Origin: Saccharobesus litoralis
GTDB lineage: Bacteria; Pseudomonadota; Gammaproteobacteria; Enterobacterales; Alteromonadaceae
Reading direction: 5' to 3'
Assembly (NCBI RefSeq): GCF_003063625.1
Contig: NZ_CP026604.1
Location: 4,008,065 to 4,072,064 of the forward strand
DNA: 64,000 nt
A program made the position numbers and the translations under genes. The notes under the pieces were generated by a model. The model did no database searches. It was not told the DNA's origin and saw nothing but the letters and a program-made list of their open reading frames with translations. This document shows positions 42,743 through 52,678 of this stretch, piece after piece (within the stretch, counting starts at the first letter, position 1; each line of letters starts with the position of its first letter).

Positions 42743-43120
42743 GTGTTTTACCGTGGCTTAATTATTTGTACTTTAATTGTTAATCTGCTTGCTTGTGGAC
42801 AGCAGGTTGAAGAGTATGCTGAACGACCCACTTTGAAAAAAGTAGACCAATTGTTTGCGCCTAAATTTGTTCGAGGCGAGTGGCGATATAGAGGAGCAAA
42901 AGCGATTGATAAAGGAATAGCGGCTTATATTCAAATACCTGAACGAATAGGCCTTTCTGACAAGCAACATAAAAACTATGTACTCGTGACAATTTGCCCT
43001 AAAGCGCAAGACAAAGAATTTTGGCAAGGCGTTTACCCCTATAAATTATTTATTCGAACTTATAATTATGTCGATCGAAACTATATAGAAACCCCCTGTC
43101 CATCTCCAATTGGGGGATGA
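42743..43120 (+). CDS. Small hypothetical lipoprotein
   Basis: 125 aa from a GTG at 42743, with TTGGAG about 10 nt upstream. A short signal peptide (MFYRGLIICTLIVNLLACGQ) ends in a good lipobox with Cys18. The mature part is basic and Tyr-rich and has no motif I recognise. It is divergent from the pseudouridine synthase gene. Probably exported and lipid-anchored; role unknown. Confidence 0.7.
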   Translation: MFYRGLIICTLIVNLLACGQQVEEYAERPTLKKVDQLFAPKFVRGEWRYRGAKAIDKGIAAYIQIPERIGLSDKQHKNYVLVTICPKAQDKEFWQGVYPYKLFIRTYNYVDRNYIETPCPSPIGG

Positions 43121-43243
43121 AACCTAAAAAAGTGACTCATGGCATAGACAACAGCGCCCAGCAATGATTATTATTGCAGTGTCGTCTAAATTTACACAAA
43201 TTTAACAAGTTGAATCTTGTTATAGGTTTTAATCATCAAATTA

Positions 43244-44968
43244 ATGAAGCTTTCTAGTCAAAAAAACATTTTCAAGCTATTCACAATATGTTTCGTTTCT
43301 CTTTATTCGCATTGGGGAATGGCTAGTATTGATAGTGCTAAAAAAGCATTCGAAGAGCGAAATTATCAAATTGCGTATGAAGAGTTTATGAAGTACGCGC
43401 GCATTGGTAACGCCCAAGCACAATATTATATTGGTTTAATGTATTACCAAGGAAAAGGTACCAAAGCAGATATTTATGAAGCTAACGCTTGGTTTGGTTT
43501 AGCCAGAGAAGGTGGCTATCGTAACGCTATCGATATGATGCAGCGCTTACGAAGAGAATTACCGTCTAAAAGAGAAGCTAAATCCGTATTGCAAGACATT
43601 GAATCGCTTTATGGTGAACAGGCTTTATCGGAAACACTTTTTCCTATTTTAACTAACGATAATTTGTTAGAGCAACAACTTACACCACTTAAAGTCAAAA
43701 CACCTCAAGTGCCAGACACCAGCGGTTGGGTGTTAATTAATGTCAATATTGATGAAAACGGTTTTGTTCATTCCCCTAAAGTTTTAGCGTCTTACCCTGA
43801 GGGAGTATTTGATACAGCATCTTTATCCGCAGCGAGGGAATGGCGCTTTAAGTCTCAGCAAGTGGGTGAGCAGATGGAACAAATTAATGACTATGTTATT
43901 AAATTTGAGTTTAAAAGTTCAAACGTTCGCTCACATCAAAAGTATCTGCGCAGTTTAAATAAATACACTGACACGCTAAAAATCACAGCGCGAAGTGGTA
44001 ATGCTGATGCACAATATTTGTTGTCACGCTTATATGGTCAAGGAATTATGCGGCCGAAAATGAGTGATAAAATTCGAACGGCTACTGCATGGTTATTAGA
44101 GGCGGCGAAGTCAGGTCATGCTAAAGCACGATTTGAGTTAGCCAATCGTCTGCTAGATGGTCGTGGTGTGCAAACCGATCCAGTTAAAGCTTATCTTTGG
44201 TTAGAGATGGCCGCCAACGATAACTACGGACCAGCATTAACCATGTTAGCCCGTGAAATATTACTCAATTATTCGAGTGAGGCTGAGTACTCAAAAGCGG
44301 TTGATATGTTAGAAAAAGCGGTAATCAAAGGCGATGAAAATGCTAATCAAGAATTAGGTATTATTTATGCGACTACCGTTTATGATCGACATTTTGATCC
44401 GTACAAATCAACTCAAATTGCTAAATCCGGTTTAGTACTTGACGACCAACACCCCGACTACTTAACCGTAATGGCTGCTGCCTACAGTGCGCAAGGCTCA
44501 AATCAAAAGGCGTCTGAAGTACTATATCAAGCTTACGCTTCCGCATTAAATAGAGGTTGGCCAACATCTCGTTTAGTTTCTCTTGCGCAACAGTTAGCCA
44601 TTGATCTTGATGCTCAGCAAGTTGTTGCTACAACCGCTAACAATAATAATGTCAATGTTAGTCAAAAGTCACGAGTCGATTCTGGTGAGTCTAAACCTAA
44701 GCTAGTACCCATCGATAGAATAGGCCCCACTTATCCTGATACTGCTAAAGATAAACATATAGAAGGTTGGGTAAAGCTGAGTTATTCCGTAAATCGCAAT
44801 GGTTTAGTGGAAGATATAGAAATATTGGGCGCTCAACCTGAAGAAGTATTTGATGAAGCGGCAATCAGTGCGCTTAAACAGTGGCGGTATGAACCTATTG
44901 TTGAAAATGGCAAAACGGTAAAGGTCGGTGGTTATAAAGTTAAACTGGCATTTACTCTACAAAATTAG
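43244..44968 (+). CDS. Exported protein with Sel1 repeats and two TonB C-terminal domains
   Basis: 574 aa. An N-terminal hydrophobic segment (FKLFTICFVSLYSHWGMA) reads as a signal peptide. Then Sel1-like repeats (about 30-95), a first TonB C-terminal domain (about 150-225, GWVLINVNIDENGFVHSPKVL...AAREWRFKSQ), more Sel1/TPR repeats (about 245-450, NADAQYLLSRLYGQG, GHAKARFELANRLLDGRG), and a second TonB C domain at the end (YPDTAKDKHIEGWVKLSYSVNRNGLVEDIEILG...LKQWRYEP). No proline-rich linker or ExbBD-contact helix is seen, so it may be a periplasmic scaffold rather than an energy transducer. Confidence 0.82.
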   Translation: MKLSSQKNIFKLFTICFVSLYSHWGMASIDSAKKAFEERNYQIAYEEFMKYARIGNAQAQYYIGLMYYQGKGTKADIYEANAWFGLAREGGYRNAIDMMQRLRRELPSKREAKSVLQDIESLYGEQALSETLFPILTNDNLLEQQLTPLKVKTPQVPDTSGWVLINVNIDENGFVHSPKVLASYPEGVFDTASLSAAREWRFKSQQVGEQMEQINDYVIKFEFKSSNVRSHQKYLRSLNKYTDTLKITARSGNADAQYLLSRLYGQGIMRPKMSDKIRTATAWLLEAAKSGHAKARFELANRLLDGRGVQTDPVKAYLWLEMAANDNYGPALTMLAREILLNYSSEAEYSKAVDMLEKAVIKGDENANQELGIIYATTVYDRHFDPYKSTQIAKSGLVLDDQHPDYLTVMAAAYSAQGSNQKASEVLYQAYASALNRGWPTSRLVSLAQQLAIDLDAQQVVATTANNNNVNVSQKSRVDSGESKPKLVPIDRIGPTYPDTAKDKHIEGWVKLSYSVNRNGLVEDIEILGAQPEEVFDEAAISALKQWRYEPIVENGKTVKVGGYKVKLAFTLQN

Positions 44969-45252
44969 GAAGTGAGTGGCGGTTAATTTTTATTAAAAAT
45001 TAAATTCTTATAGACGAGCACTTATGCTGTGAGCCTGCAAACCCAACCCTTGTCTTATCTTTTGTAACTTATAGATAGTTAGAAGCTCGCTGCTTGATAG
45101 GCTGAATAGTTACTTTTTATGATTCTATAGGTGTTCGTTGGTATAATTGCTGCTATTGCTGAAATAAATATCGACCCACAGCAAATTCAGCTGTTTATTT
45201 CGATATGGAAACGATGCAGTAGAAAAAGGATTATTAAAAGGAAATAAAAGAT

Positions 45253-45329
<77 letters not shown>

Positions 45330-45343
45330 TCGAAGAGATTATT

Positions 45344-45420
<77 letters not shown>

Positions 45421-45439
45421 ACAAATAATACTAAAAAGT

Positions 45440-45516
<77 letters not shown>

Positions 45517-45529
45517 TCAACGAGGCGGC

Positions 45530-45557
45530 ATATTACGGATTTAATTTATTAATGCAA
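45530..45557 (-). promoter_or_regulatory. Predicted promoter of the initiator tRNA cluster
   Basis: On the minus strand: -35 TTGCAT (45557-45552), 16-bp spacer, -10 TAATAT (45535-45530), followed by a G+C-rich discriminator GCCGCC, a hallmark of stable-RNA promoters under stringent control. The first tRNA begins 13 nt after the -10 box. Confidence 0.65.
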
Positions 45558-45757
45558 GTTAAAAACACCAAAAGATTGAAATTTTATGACATTGGTGAAG
45601 ATCAGCGATTAAATCCCCATTTATTGATGTTTTTCTGTTCTATCTTGTCTGTTTTACTAAATTTAATTTTGAAAACTCAAAACAACCAAGTCTTACGTTT
45701 ACCGTTACAACAATAATTCGTTATAATCCGCAGCCAATTTAGTTAGCGGAGCATTTT

Positions 45758-47869
45758 ATGGCCAAATTCTTAGTGACCACGTCCAAGGGGCTCGAAAACC
45801 TTTTATTTACTGAGCTTGAAAACTTGGGTGCAACCGATTTAAAAATGTCTGTTTCATCGGTTTGGTGTCAAGGAGATTTAGCTTTTGGTTATAAAGTTGC
45901 CTATTTATCTAGGTTAGCCAATCGCGTATTACTTGAATTAGCTGTGGGTGATTGCCAAAACAAAGACGACTTGTATCGCATAACCTCAAGTGTCGACTGG
46001 ACTATGCAGTTTTCTAATAAAAAACGGTTCAGTGTTGATTTTGTTGGTACTAATAAAGCCTTGCGTAATACCCAGTTTAGCGCGCAAGTTATGAAAGATG
46101 CGATAGTTGACGCATTTGTCGAAGAAGGGAGTAAGCGCCCAGATGTTGATAAACAAATGTACGACATTCGTTTTCATGGTCGGATCATTAAACAACAAGT
46201 CCATGTTTTCTTAGACTTTTCAGGAAGTAGTCTTCACGAGCGTGGTTATCGCGAAAAAGCGGGTAAAGCACCTTTAAAAGAAAATCTAGCTGCGGGCCTA
46301 GTGTTACGTAGTGGCTGGTTAAATGATACAACAAAACCTTTGTGTGATTTCTTTTGCGGTTCAGGCACGATAGTGATTGAAGCGGCGCAAATGGCTCGCA
46401 ATATACCTGCACAACACGATCGAGTACGATGGGGCTTTGACTCTTGGCTCAGTCACAATCAAAACCAATTTGAGCAAATTAAACAACAAGCTGAAGCGCA
46501 AATAGATAATGAAATAACCTTACAAATTTTTGCTTCTGATATTAGCAAACACGAGCTAGGCACAGCTCAACGTAACGCCGATTTAGCTCATGTTTCACAA
46601 GATATTCAATTTACTCAGGCCGATGCATTAAGTCCCAAGGTAAAAAATTTCTTTCGCGAAACTGGCACCATAATCATAAATCCGCCTTATGGTGAGCGAT
46701 TAGATGAAACTGCACAGGTAGCTAATTTATATTTGGATTTAGGCCAAAAGTTTAAAAAAGAATTTACTGACTGGCAGTTAACCGCCATTACTTCAGCCGA
46801 AAACCTGTTGCGTTTGTTTAAATTATCAGCGTCAAAAAAATATAAAGTCAAAAATGGTCCTTTAGATTGCGTGGTGGCTAATTACCAAATAGAAGCCGCT
46901 AAAGGCGAGCAAGTTAGAGGTGTTATCGCTGAAGAGTTTCAAAATAGATTAAAAAAGAATGCTAAAAAACTCGCACCGTTAGCTAAAAAAGCGGAAACCA
47001 ATTGTTACCGCGTGTATGACGCCGATTTACCAAACTATAATGTTGCAGTTGATTTATATAGTGATCACCTGGTTATTCAAGAATATGCTGCACCTAAATC
47101 AGTGCCTGAGCATGTCGCTGCGCAACGCCTAAACGATGTGTTAATAACCGCGCCGGCTGTACTGGAAATCGACCCTAAAAATATTCACGTTAAAACTCGC
47201 AGCAAGCAAAAAGGAAAAGAGCAATATCAACGCTCAACCCATATGCGAGATATCCGCATCGTCGTTGAAGAAGGTAAAGCGAAATTCTTAGTCAATTTAG
47301 ATGATTATTTAGATACTGGACTTTTTCTTGACCATCGTAATATTCGCTATCAAATCGGTGAATTAGCTAAAGACAAGCGCGTACTTAACTTATTTAGTTA
47401 CACTTGTTCGGTATCTGTGCATGCTGCATTAGGTGGCGCAAAACAGATCACCTCGGTAGATTTATCGAAAACCTATTTAAATTGGGGTAAAGACAACTTT
47501 GATTTAAATAAATTATCTACCCGATATCATAAATTTGAACAAGCTGATTGTATGCAATGGTTTATGCAACAGAGCGGACAATATGATTTGATATTTATTG
47601 ACCCACCTTCATTTTCAAACTCAAAACGCATGAAAGATGTATTTGATGTGCAGCGTGATCATATAGCGTTACTAACTCAAGCTTATAAGTGTTTAGCAAC
47701 AAACGGAACACTGATATTTTCTAATAATTTACGTAGTTTTAAGTTAGACGAAGATGCCGTATTGGAACTGGGTTTTGATATAAAAAATATATCGGAGTCC
47801 AGTTTGCCGTTTGACTTTAGTCGTAACGCAAAAATTCGCCAATGCTGGTTATTAACTAAGACACATTAG
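45758..47869 (+). CDS. rlmL: Fused 23S rRNA methyltransferase RlmKL (m2G2445, m7G2069)
   Basis: 703-aa bifunctional enzyme. THUMP domain (about 45-155), RlmL methyltransferase (about 160-385) with NPPYGERLDE as the N6/N2-type catalytic motif, then RlmK (about 400-703) with LNLFSYTCSVSVHAALGGA as SAM motif and FIDPPSFSNSKRM as catalytic region. It opens the rlmL-glutaredoxin-uup run, with 3 bp to the next gene. Confidence 0.97.
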   Translation: MAKFLVTTSKGLENLLFTELENLGATDLKMSVSSVWCQGDLAFGYKVAYLSRLANRVLLELAVGDCQNKDDLYRITSSVDWTMQFSNKKRFSVDFVGTNKALRNTQFSAQVMKDAIVDAFVEEGSKRPDVDKQMYDIRFHGRIIKQQVHVFLDFSGSSLHERGYREKAGKAPLKENLAAGLVLRSGWLNDTTKPLCDFFCGSGTIVIEAAQMARNIPAQHDRVRWGFDSWLSHNQNQFEQIKQQAEAQIDNEITLQIFASDISKHELGTAQRNADLAHVSQDIQFTQADALSPKVKNFFRETGTIIINPPYGERLDETAQVANLYLDLGQKFKKEFTDWQLTAITSAENLLRLFKLSASKKYKVKNGPLDCVVANYQIEAAKGEQVRGVIAEEFQNRLKKNAKKLAPLAKKAETNCYRVYDADLPNYNVAVDLYSDHLVIQEYAAPKSVPEHVAAQRLNDVLITAPAVLEIDPKNIHVKTRSKQKGKEQYQRSTHMRDIRIVVEEGKAKFLVNLDDYLDTGLFLDHRNIRYQIGELAKDKRVLNLFSYTCSVSVHAALGGAKQITSVDLSKTYLNWGKDNFDLNKLSTRYHKFEQADCMQWFMQQSGQYDLIFIDPPSFSNSKRMKDVFDVQRDHIALLTQAYKCLATNGTLIFSNNLRSFKLDEDAVLELGFDIKNISESSLPFDFSRNAKIRQCWLLTKTH

Positions 47870-47872
47870 GCC

Positions 47873-48112
47873 ATGACTAAAGTATATACTTTATATGGTA
47901 CAGATTGTTGCCATTTGTGCGAGTTAGCTGAACAAGTCTGTATATCTGCAGGAATTATGGCTTGTGTAGAAAAAATCGACATTGCAAATGATGAGCAACT
48001 AGTTGATTTGTATGGGGTAAAAATCCCCGTTCTAAAAAACAATTCAACACAACAAGAACTTAACTGGCCATTTGACGCACAAATGATAAGCCAAATAAAA
48101 CCTAAATTATGA
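47873..48112 (+). CDS. Glutaredoxin-like thioredoxin-fold protein (DUF836 type)
   Basis: 79-aa protein with a CCHLC motif near the N-terminus (YGTDCCHLCELAEQV), the cis-Pro region VKIPVLKNN and a C-terminal helix; this fits the glutaredoxin/DUF836 family. Likely a cytosolic thiol-disulfide protein; partner unknown. Its stop overlaps the uup start (ATGA), so the two are translationally coupled. Confidence 0.88.
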   Translation: MTKVYTLYGTDCCHLCELAEQVCISAGIMACVEKIDIANDEQLVDLYGVKIPVLKNNSTQQELNWPFDAQMISQIKPKL

Positions 48113-49992
48113 ATTTATATAGAATAACCAATGCGCAACTTGCATTTGGTGATCACCCTTTACTTAACGGTGCTGATTTTCACATAAATAAAGGTGAGCG
48201 AGTTAGTATTGTTGGTCGCAATGGTGCGGGTAAATCGACTTTACTTAAAATCATTGATGGACAGATAAACCTAGATGGCGGCGAAATTAATTTACGCAGT
48301 GGTACTGTTATCCGCCGCCTAGAACAAGATCCGCCAAGAATGGCACAAGGCTCAGTCTATCAATATGTCGCGAACGGCTTAGGGGATGCTGGTATTGCTT
48401 TAGCTAACTTCGCTGAAGAGTCACTAAAACCCAATCCGGATACTCAATTATTAGCGAGATACCAAACCGAAATAGAGAAATATGATGCGTGGTCATTTGA
48501 ACCAGACATTCAACAAATTATTTCACGTTTATCGCTTGATGCGAACGCTCAACTAGACAGTTTATCCGGCGGTTGGTTACGCAAAGTGGCATTAGCGCGC
48601 GCCCTCGTTGCTAAACCCGATATGCTTTTACTCGATGAGCCAACTAACCACCTTGATTATCAGTCAATTGATTGGCTCGAAAACTTTTTACTCGATTATC
48701 AAGGGGCGATCGTATTCATTAGTCATGATAGGGCGTTTATACGTCAATTGGCGACACGAATAGTCGATTTGGATCGCGGAAAATTGGTTAATTACGAACA
48801 TGGCTACGATAAATACTTAACCGAGAAAGCGGAAAACCTTCGAGTAGAAGAAGAACACAATAAGAAATTTGATAAAGTACTAGCCCAAGAAGAGGCATGG
48901 ATCCGCCAAGGTATTAAGGCACGCCGAACCCGTAATGAAGGTCGAGTGCGCGCACTTAAAGCCATGCGTAATGAACGCAAAGAGCGACGTAATGTACAAG
49001 GTAATGTTAACTTTAACTTTGATGATATTCGTCGTTCAGGCAAGCTAGTCGCTGAATTGGCCAATGTGAGTTATCAGTTTGAATCGCAACTGATATTAAG
49101 CGACTTTTCAAGCTTGATTATGCGTGGTGATAAAATTGCATTGATTGGACCCAATGGTTGCGGTAAATCGACGTTAATCAAACTTATCCTTGGTCAGCTA
49201 GCAACGCAGCAAGGCCAAATTAGAACGGGAACGAATCTTGATATTGCCTATTTTGATCAATATCGAGATCAGTTAGATGAAGAAAAAACCGTTATGGATA
49301 ATGTTGGCGATGGTAAAGAAGATATTTGTGTTAACGGCCAAAATCGCCACGTATTAGGTTATCTACAAGACTTTTTATTTTCACCACAACGCGCACGTTC
49401 TCCAGTTAAATCGTTATCCGGTGGTGAAAAAAACCGACTCTTACTAGCTAAGCTATTTTTAAAGCCGTCCAACTTATTGGTATTGGATGAACCAACCAAT
49501 GATTTAGATATTGAAACCCTCGAGTTACTCGAAGAATTGATCGCCCAATACACTGGTACTTTGATTTTGGTTTCGCACGATAGAGAGTTTGTTAATAATA
49601 CCGTTACAACAAGTTACTTTTTCCAAGGCCAAGGTATAGTCAAGGAGTTTGTAGGCGGGTATGATGCGTTACCGGAAACAGCGCCCGTTGACGAAAAACC
49701 AACAGAAACTAAGGAACCTAAGCTGAAACCTGCGGTCAAACAGCCAGCTAAACCTAAAGTTAAGTTGTCTTATAAGCAAAAATTACGTTTAGACACATTA
49801 CCTGAGTTAATCGAGTCGCTTGAAGCGAAAATAGAAACACTGCAAAGCACAGTCAATTCAGCAGAATTCTTTAAACAGGATAGCAGTAGCACCCAAGCTA
49901 CTTTGCAAGAATTAGCTGATGCGGAACAAGAATTTGAGCAAGTGTTTATTGAGTGGGAAGAATTAGAAGCTATTGCCAATGAAGCTAAATAA
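48109..49992 (+). CDS. uup: ABC-F ATPase Uup
   Basis: Soluble ribosome-associated ABC-F protein; in E. coli loss of Uup raises precise transposon excision. 627 aa with two ATPase modules: Walker A GRNGAGKSTLLK and GPNGCGKSTLIK, signatures LSGGWLRKVALARAL and LSGGEKNRLLLAKLF, Walker B LLLDEPTNHLD and LVLDEPTNDLD. A charged linker between them and a C-terminal coiled coil (about 555-625) that binds DNA in E. coli are present. It ends inside the next gene. Confidence 0.96.
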   Translation: MNLYRITNAQLAFGDHPLLNGADFHINKGERVSIVGRNGAGKSTLLKIIDGQINLDGGEINLRSGTVIRRLEQDPPRMAQGSVYQYVANGLGDAGIALANFAEESLKPNPDTQLLARYQTEIEKYDAWSFEPDIQQIISRLSLDANAQLDSLSGGWLRKVALARALVAKPDMLLLDEPTNHLDYQSIDWLENFLLDYQGAIVFISHDRAFIRQLATRIVDLDRGKLVNYEHGYDKYLTEKAENLRVEEEHNKKFDKVLAQEEAWIRQGIKARRTRNEGRVRALKAMRNERKERRNVQGNVNFNFDDIRRSGKLVAELANVSYQFESQLILSDFSSLIMRGDKIALIGPNGCGKSTLIKLILGQLATQQGQIRTGTNLDIAYFDQYRDQLDEEKTVMDNVGDGKEDICVNGQNRHVLGYLQDFLFSPQRARSPVKSLSGGEKNRLLLAKLFLKPSNLLVLDEPTNDLDIETLELLEELIAQYTGTLILVSHDREFVNNTVTTSYFFQGQGIVKEFVGGYDALPETAPVDEKPTETKEPKLKPAVKQPAKPKVKLSYKQKLRLDTLPELIESLEAKIETLQSTVNSAEFFKQDSSSTQATLQELADAEQEFEQVFIEWEELEAIANEAK

Positions 49993-52006
49993 CAATTTTA
50001 TTAAATCATCAGTTTTTTGTTTATCTTTTATTGCTGCCGGTGTAAGTGCCGCACTATATGAAGTGACTGAATACACGCCCCCCAGTAAGTTTAAGCAAGC
50101 ATTCGGGGAAAGCATTAATAACAATGGCGACGTCGTTTTTCGATTGCAAGGTGGTAGCTTAGCGGCTGATTCAGATGTGCAAGATTATACGATCTACTCG
50201 ACAGGCTCTAATTCGTACTCGACTTTATATAATCATCCAATTGACCTAGACAGTTTAAACAATTTTCTTAGTGAGCCGATTACTGATTTAACTAAATCAA
50301 CGCGATTTGTCGCCATACAATATTTACAAACATCAACGTTTACGGATTATTTGTATGTTCCAGAGCATACCGAGGAAGTTACCACTGACAATGTAACTAC
50401 GACTAATACCATTGCCGAAACCGTGGTTACTGCAGCGCGTAGCCGACAAAGTGATGGGCGCTATCAACGCTTTGGTCAATATTGGAGTGCTATTTTAAAT
50501 GGTAATGTGTTGGAACACACACCCATTTTGGATCAGGTGAACCCAGTTACTAACGACTATGGTTTCGAATTTAGTGAGCAAGTGCTAGACATTAATAGTG
50601 ACGGAACTATTGTTGGTTTTACCGATTCAGATTTCGACGAAATAACCTTTACTAAAACCGTACCTGAAATATTTTTTAACTCAGCTAATCAAGCTGTCGT
50701 CTCGCGTGATGTGAACGAAAATATTATCAAGTCGGATAAAACATTTACCTACAAAAGTCGAAAATATGCCCGTCGTGGTTTTGTAAAAGCTAATGGGAAT
50801 GTCACACTTTTACCGCCAGTTGATACCAGTTATGAAGGTGGATTTTCAACCGCATCTGATATTAGTGACACTGGTTTTATTGTCGGTTACGGAACCATAG
50901 GTTATGAAAAACCCGACGATTACGATACGTTTATTGAGCAATGTCAAGAAAGTCATGACTACAAACAATATCCATTTGAGCTTTGTAAATTTTCTGTCGA
51001 TACCTTAACTAATAGTCAAAACGTTCGCTATATTCCACGTATTACTCGAGCCCACATGTGGCAAGTTGATGGCCAAGGTACTTTAGTTCAGCAGGCGAAA
51101 TCTTTAGGCTCGGCATTTGATCATATCGACTTCGAAGATGACAGTATTCTACCTGTTGTTCGCTCAGTTGGTGTTCGAGAAGATTTAGTTGCGGGTATAT
51201 CCGTTTTAAACCTGTCTAGCCAAGCAGTTGCTGTGAATAATGCTGGGATTGCAGTCGGGCGAAGTTATGCGCATGTTGATACAAGAGAAGCAACCCGCAC
51301 TGTTGATGACGTTGAACAAACTTATAATCAGTATTTAATGCGCGACTATGCTGCTGTATTTAAAGATTCAACAGTAACCACTATCGCTAATGACATAAGC
51401 ACAATGGAACGCAGTTGGGCGGTAGACATTAATGATAACAATACCGTCATTGGTAATGCCGTTATTAATCACTTTTCGGGTGATGTAGCTCAGCCGTTTT
51501 ATTATCACTTAGATACTGGCGAATTCTTCACCTTTAACAATAATGATGATTTTCAACATGTAGAAGCGAAAGCTATTAACAATAATGGCCAAATAGTCGG
51601 TTCAATTGAAATAGACACTATTTCAGGTACGCAGCCAATCAATCATGCGTTCTTATATGATATTAAGTCTAAAACGTTTACTGATTTAAATGACGCAATT
51701 AGCTGTGACGCTGATTTTACCTTAATCGATGCCGTCGACATTAATGACCATGGTGAAATTATTGCGCTAGCCTCTGGTGCTGAACCTTTACGCGACGTAG
51801 AAGGCGAGGTCACAACAGATATTACTACTGGTGAAATTAAAAACACTTTTGTCATCAAAACGATTAAGTTAAACAAAGTGGACGGCGGACAACAAGAAAG
51901 TTGTTTTTCCCAAGAAAATACCTTTAAACGTCAAGGCGCATCTTTGCCTTATTGGTTTGCTGGTTTAATTATGATTTTCGGACTGTTTAGACGCAGATTT
52001 AGCTAA
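49979..52006 (+). CDS. DUF3466 exported protein with C-terminal sorting-like tail
   Basis: 675 aa from the ATG at 49979 (MKLNNNFIKSSVFCLSFIAAGVSAALYEV), which has a clear signal peptide with a likely cut after GVSA. The body contains repeats of the HAF/DUF3466 type (INNNGDVV, INSDGTIVGF, INDNNTVIGNA, INNNGQIVGSIE, INDHGEIIALAS). The end, GASLPYWFAGLIMIFGLFRRRFS, is a hydrophobic segment followed by arginines and resembles GlyGly-CTERM rhombosortase signals. The start lies inside uup (14-nt overlap). Function unknown. Confidence 0.88.
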   Translation: MKLNNNFIKSSVFCLSFIAAGVSAALYEVTEYTPPSKFKQAFGESINNNGDVVFRLQGGSLAADSDVQDYTIYSTGSNSYSTLYNHPIDLDSLNNFLSEPITDLTKSTRFVAIQYLQTSTFTDYLYVPEHTEEVTTDNVTTTNTIAETVVTAARSRQSDGRYQRFGQYWSAILNGNVLEHTPILDQVNPVTNDYGFEFSEQVLDINSDGTIVGFTDSDFDEITFTKTVPEIFFNSANQAVVSRDVNENIIKSDKTFTYKSRKYARRGFVKANGNVTLLPPVDTSYEGGFSTASDISDTGFIVGYGTIGYEKPDDYDTFIEQCQESHDYKQYPFELCKFSVDTLTNSQNVRYIPRITRAHMWQVDGQGTLVQQAKSLGSAFDHIDFEDDSILPVVRSVGVREDLVAGISVLNLSSQAVAVNNAGIAVGRSYAHVDTREATRTVDDVEQTYNQYLMRDYAAVFKDSTVTTIANDISTMERSWAVDINDNNTVIGNAVINHFSGDVAQPFYYHLDTGEFFTFNNNDDFQHVEAKAINNNGQIVGSIEIDTISGTQPINHAFLYDIKSKTFTDLNDAISCDADFTLIDAVDINDHGEIIALASGAEPLRDVEGEVTTDITTGEIKNTFVIKTIKLNKVDGGQQESCFSQENTFKRQGASLPYWFAGLIMIFGLFRRRFS

Positions 52007-52033
52007 TCATAAGTTTAATCATATAAACTAGAT

Positions 52034-52069
52034 AAAAAGCCGCTTAGTCTTTGATTTGCGGCTTTTTTT
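52034..52069 (+). terminator. Terminator after the DUF3466 gene
   Basis: AAAAAGCCGC and GCGGCTTTTTTT pair (52034-52043 with 52058-52067) around a 14-nt loop, followed by a T-run. It lies 27 nt past the stop. Confidence 0.85.
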
Positions 52070-52280
52070 ATTTGTGCAATATGATTTTTGTATAAGTAAA
52101 TTTCAAAATATTTTATTAATTAAATAATCAAAAAATACAATACCTTAGCTTAATATTACGCCAATATTGCAAAATCATGAATAAAGTCTACTTGCAGCAA
52201 AATTGTTGTTCTTCTAAATTTAATAGTGTCGATTAAAAATGATCGATATGTTCAACAAAAAATAGACTGAGGGGTAGTCA

Positions 52281-52460
52281 ATGAAAAGACAGAAGCGAGA
52301 TCGATTAGAAAGAGCTCATTCTAAAGGTTATCAGGCAGGCGTTTTTGGGAAAGCAAAAGAAAGTTGTCCCTATCAAAGTGTAGAATCTAAGTCGCAGTGG
52401 TTAGGAGGCTGGCGAGCGGCAATGGAGGATAGGGCAGACGGACTCGTCAAATTCACTTAA
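52281..52460 (+). CDS. rmf: Ribosome modulation factor Rmf
   Basis: 59-aa basic protein that dimerises 70S ribosomes into inactive 100S particles in stationary phase. It reads MKRQKRDRLERAHSKGYQAG, then the family core CPYQ..SQWLGGWRAAMEDR, nearly superimposable on E. coli Rmf (55 aa) with a slightly longer tail (ADGLVKFT). GAGGGG lies about 10 nt before the ATG. In E. coli rmf directly precedes fabA; here mobile DNA separates them. A terminator follows at 52516-52540. Confidence 0.97.
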   Translation: MKRQKRDRLERAHSKGYQAGVFGKAKESCPYQSVESKSQWLGGWRAAMEDRADGLVKFT

Positions 52461-52515
52461 ATAAGCACTATATCGAATTACAAAGCTGTTAAATTTATTC
52501 CGCTATACAAAATAG

Positions 52516-52540
52516 AAAAAAGCCCCGATTAAGGGGCTTT
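52516..52540 (+). terminator. rmf terminator
   Basis: AAAAAAGCCCC and GGGGCTTT form a hairpin (AGCCCC 52521-52526 / GGGGCT 52533-52538, loop GATTAA) with flanking A- and T-residues, 56 nt after the rmf stop. Confidence 0.85.
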
Positions 52541-52678
52541 CTCATTATAGTCTTTTCTTTAGTTTATCAATACTTAGACGTAAATATTCAGCATTTTAAG
52601 CAACAAGCGTGTCAAACCATCTAACAGTTATAAGCTTGCTGTAGATACCATCTCTCTATACCGGTCTCAAGTACTAAT

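Noticed and set aside
52541-52560. TATAGTC heptamer just after the rmf terminator as a further repeat copy
   Set aside because: Only seven bases plus CTTTTCTTT match; the CTCAGG motif, core and right end are absent.
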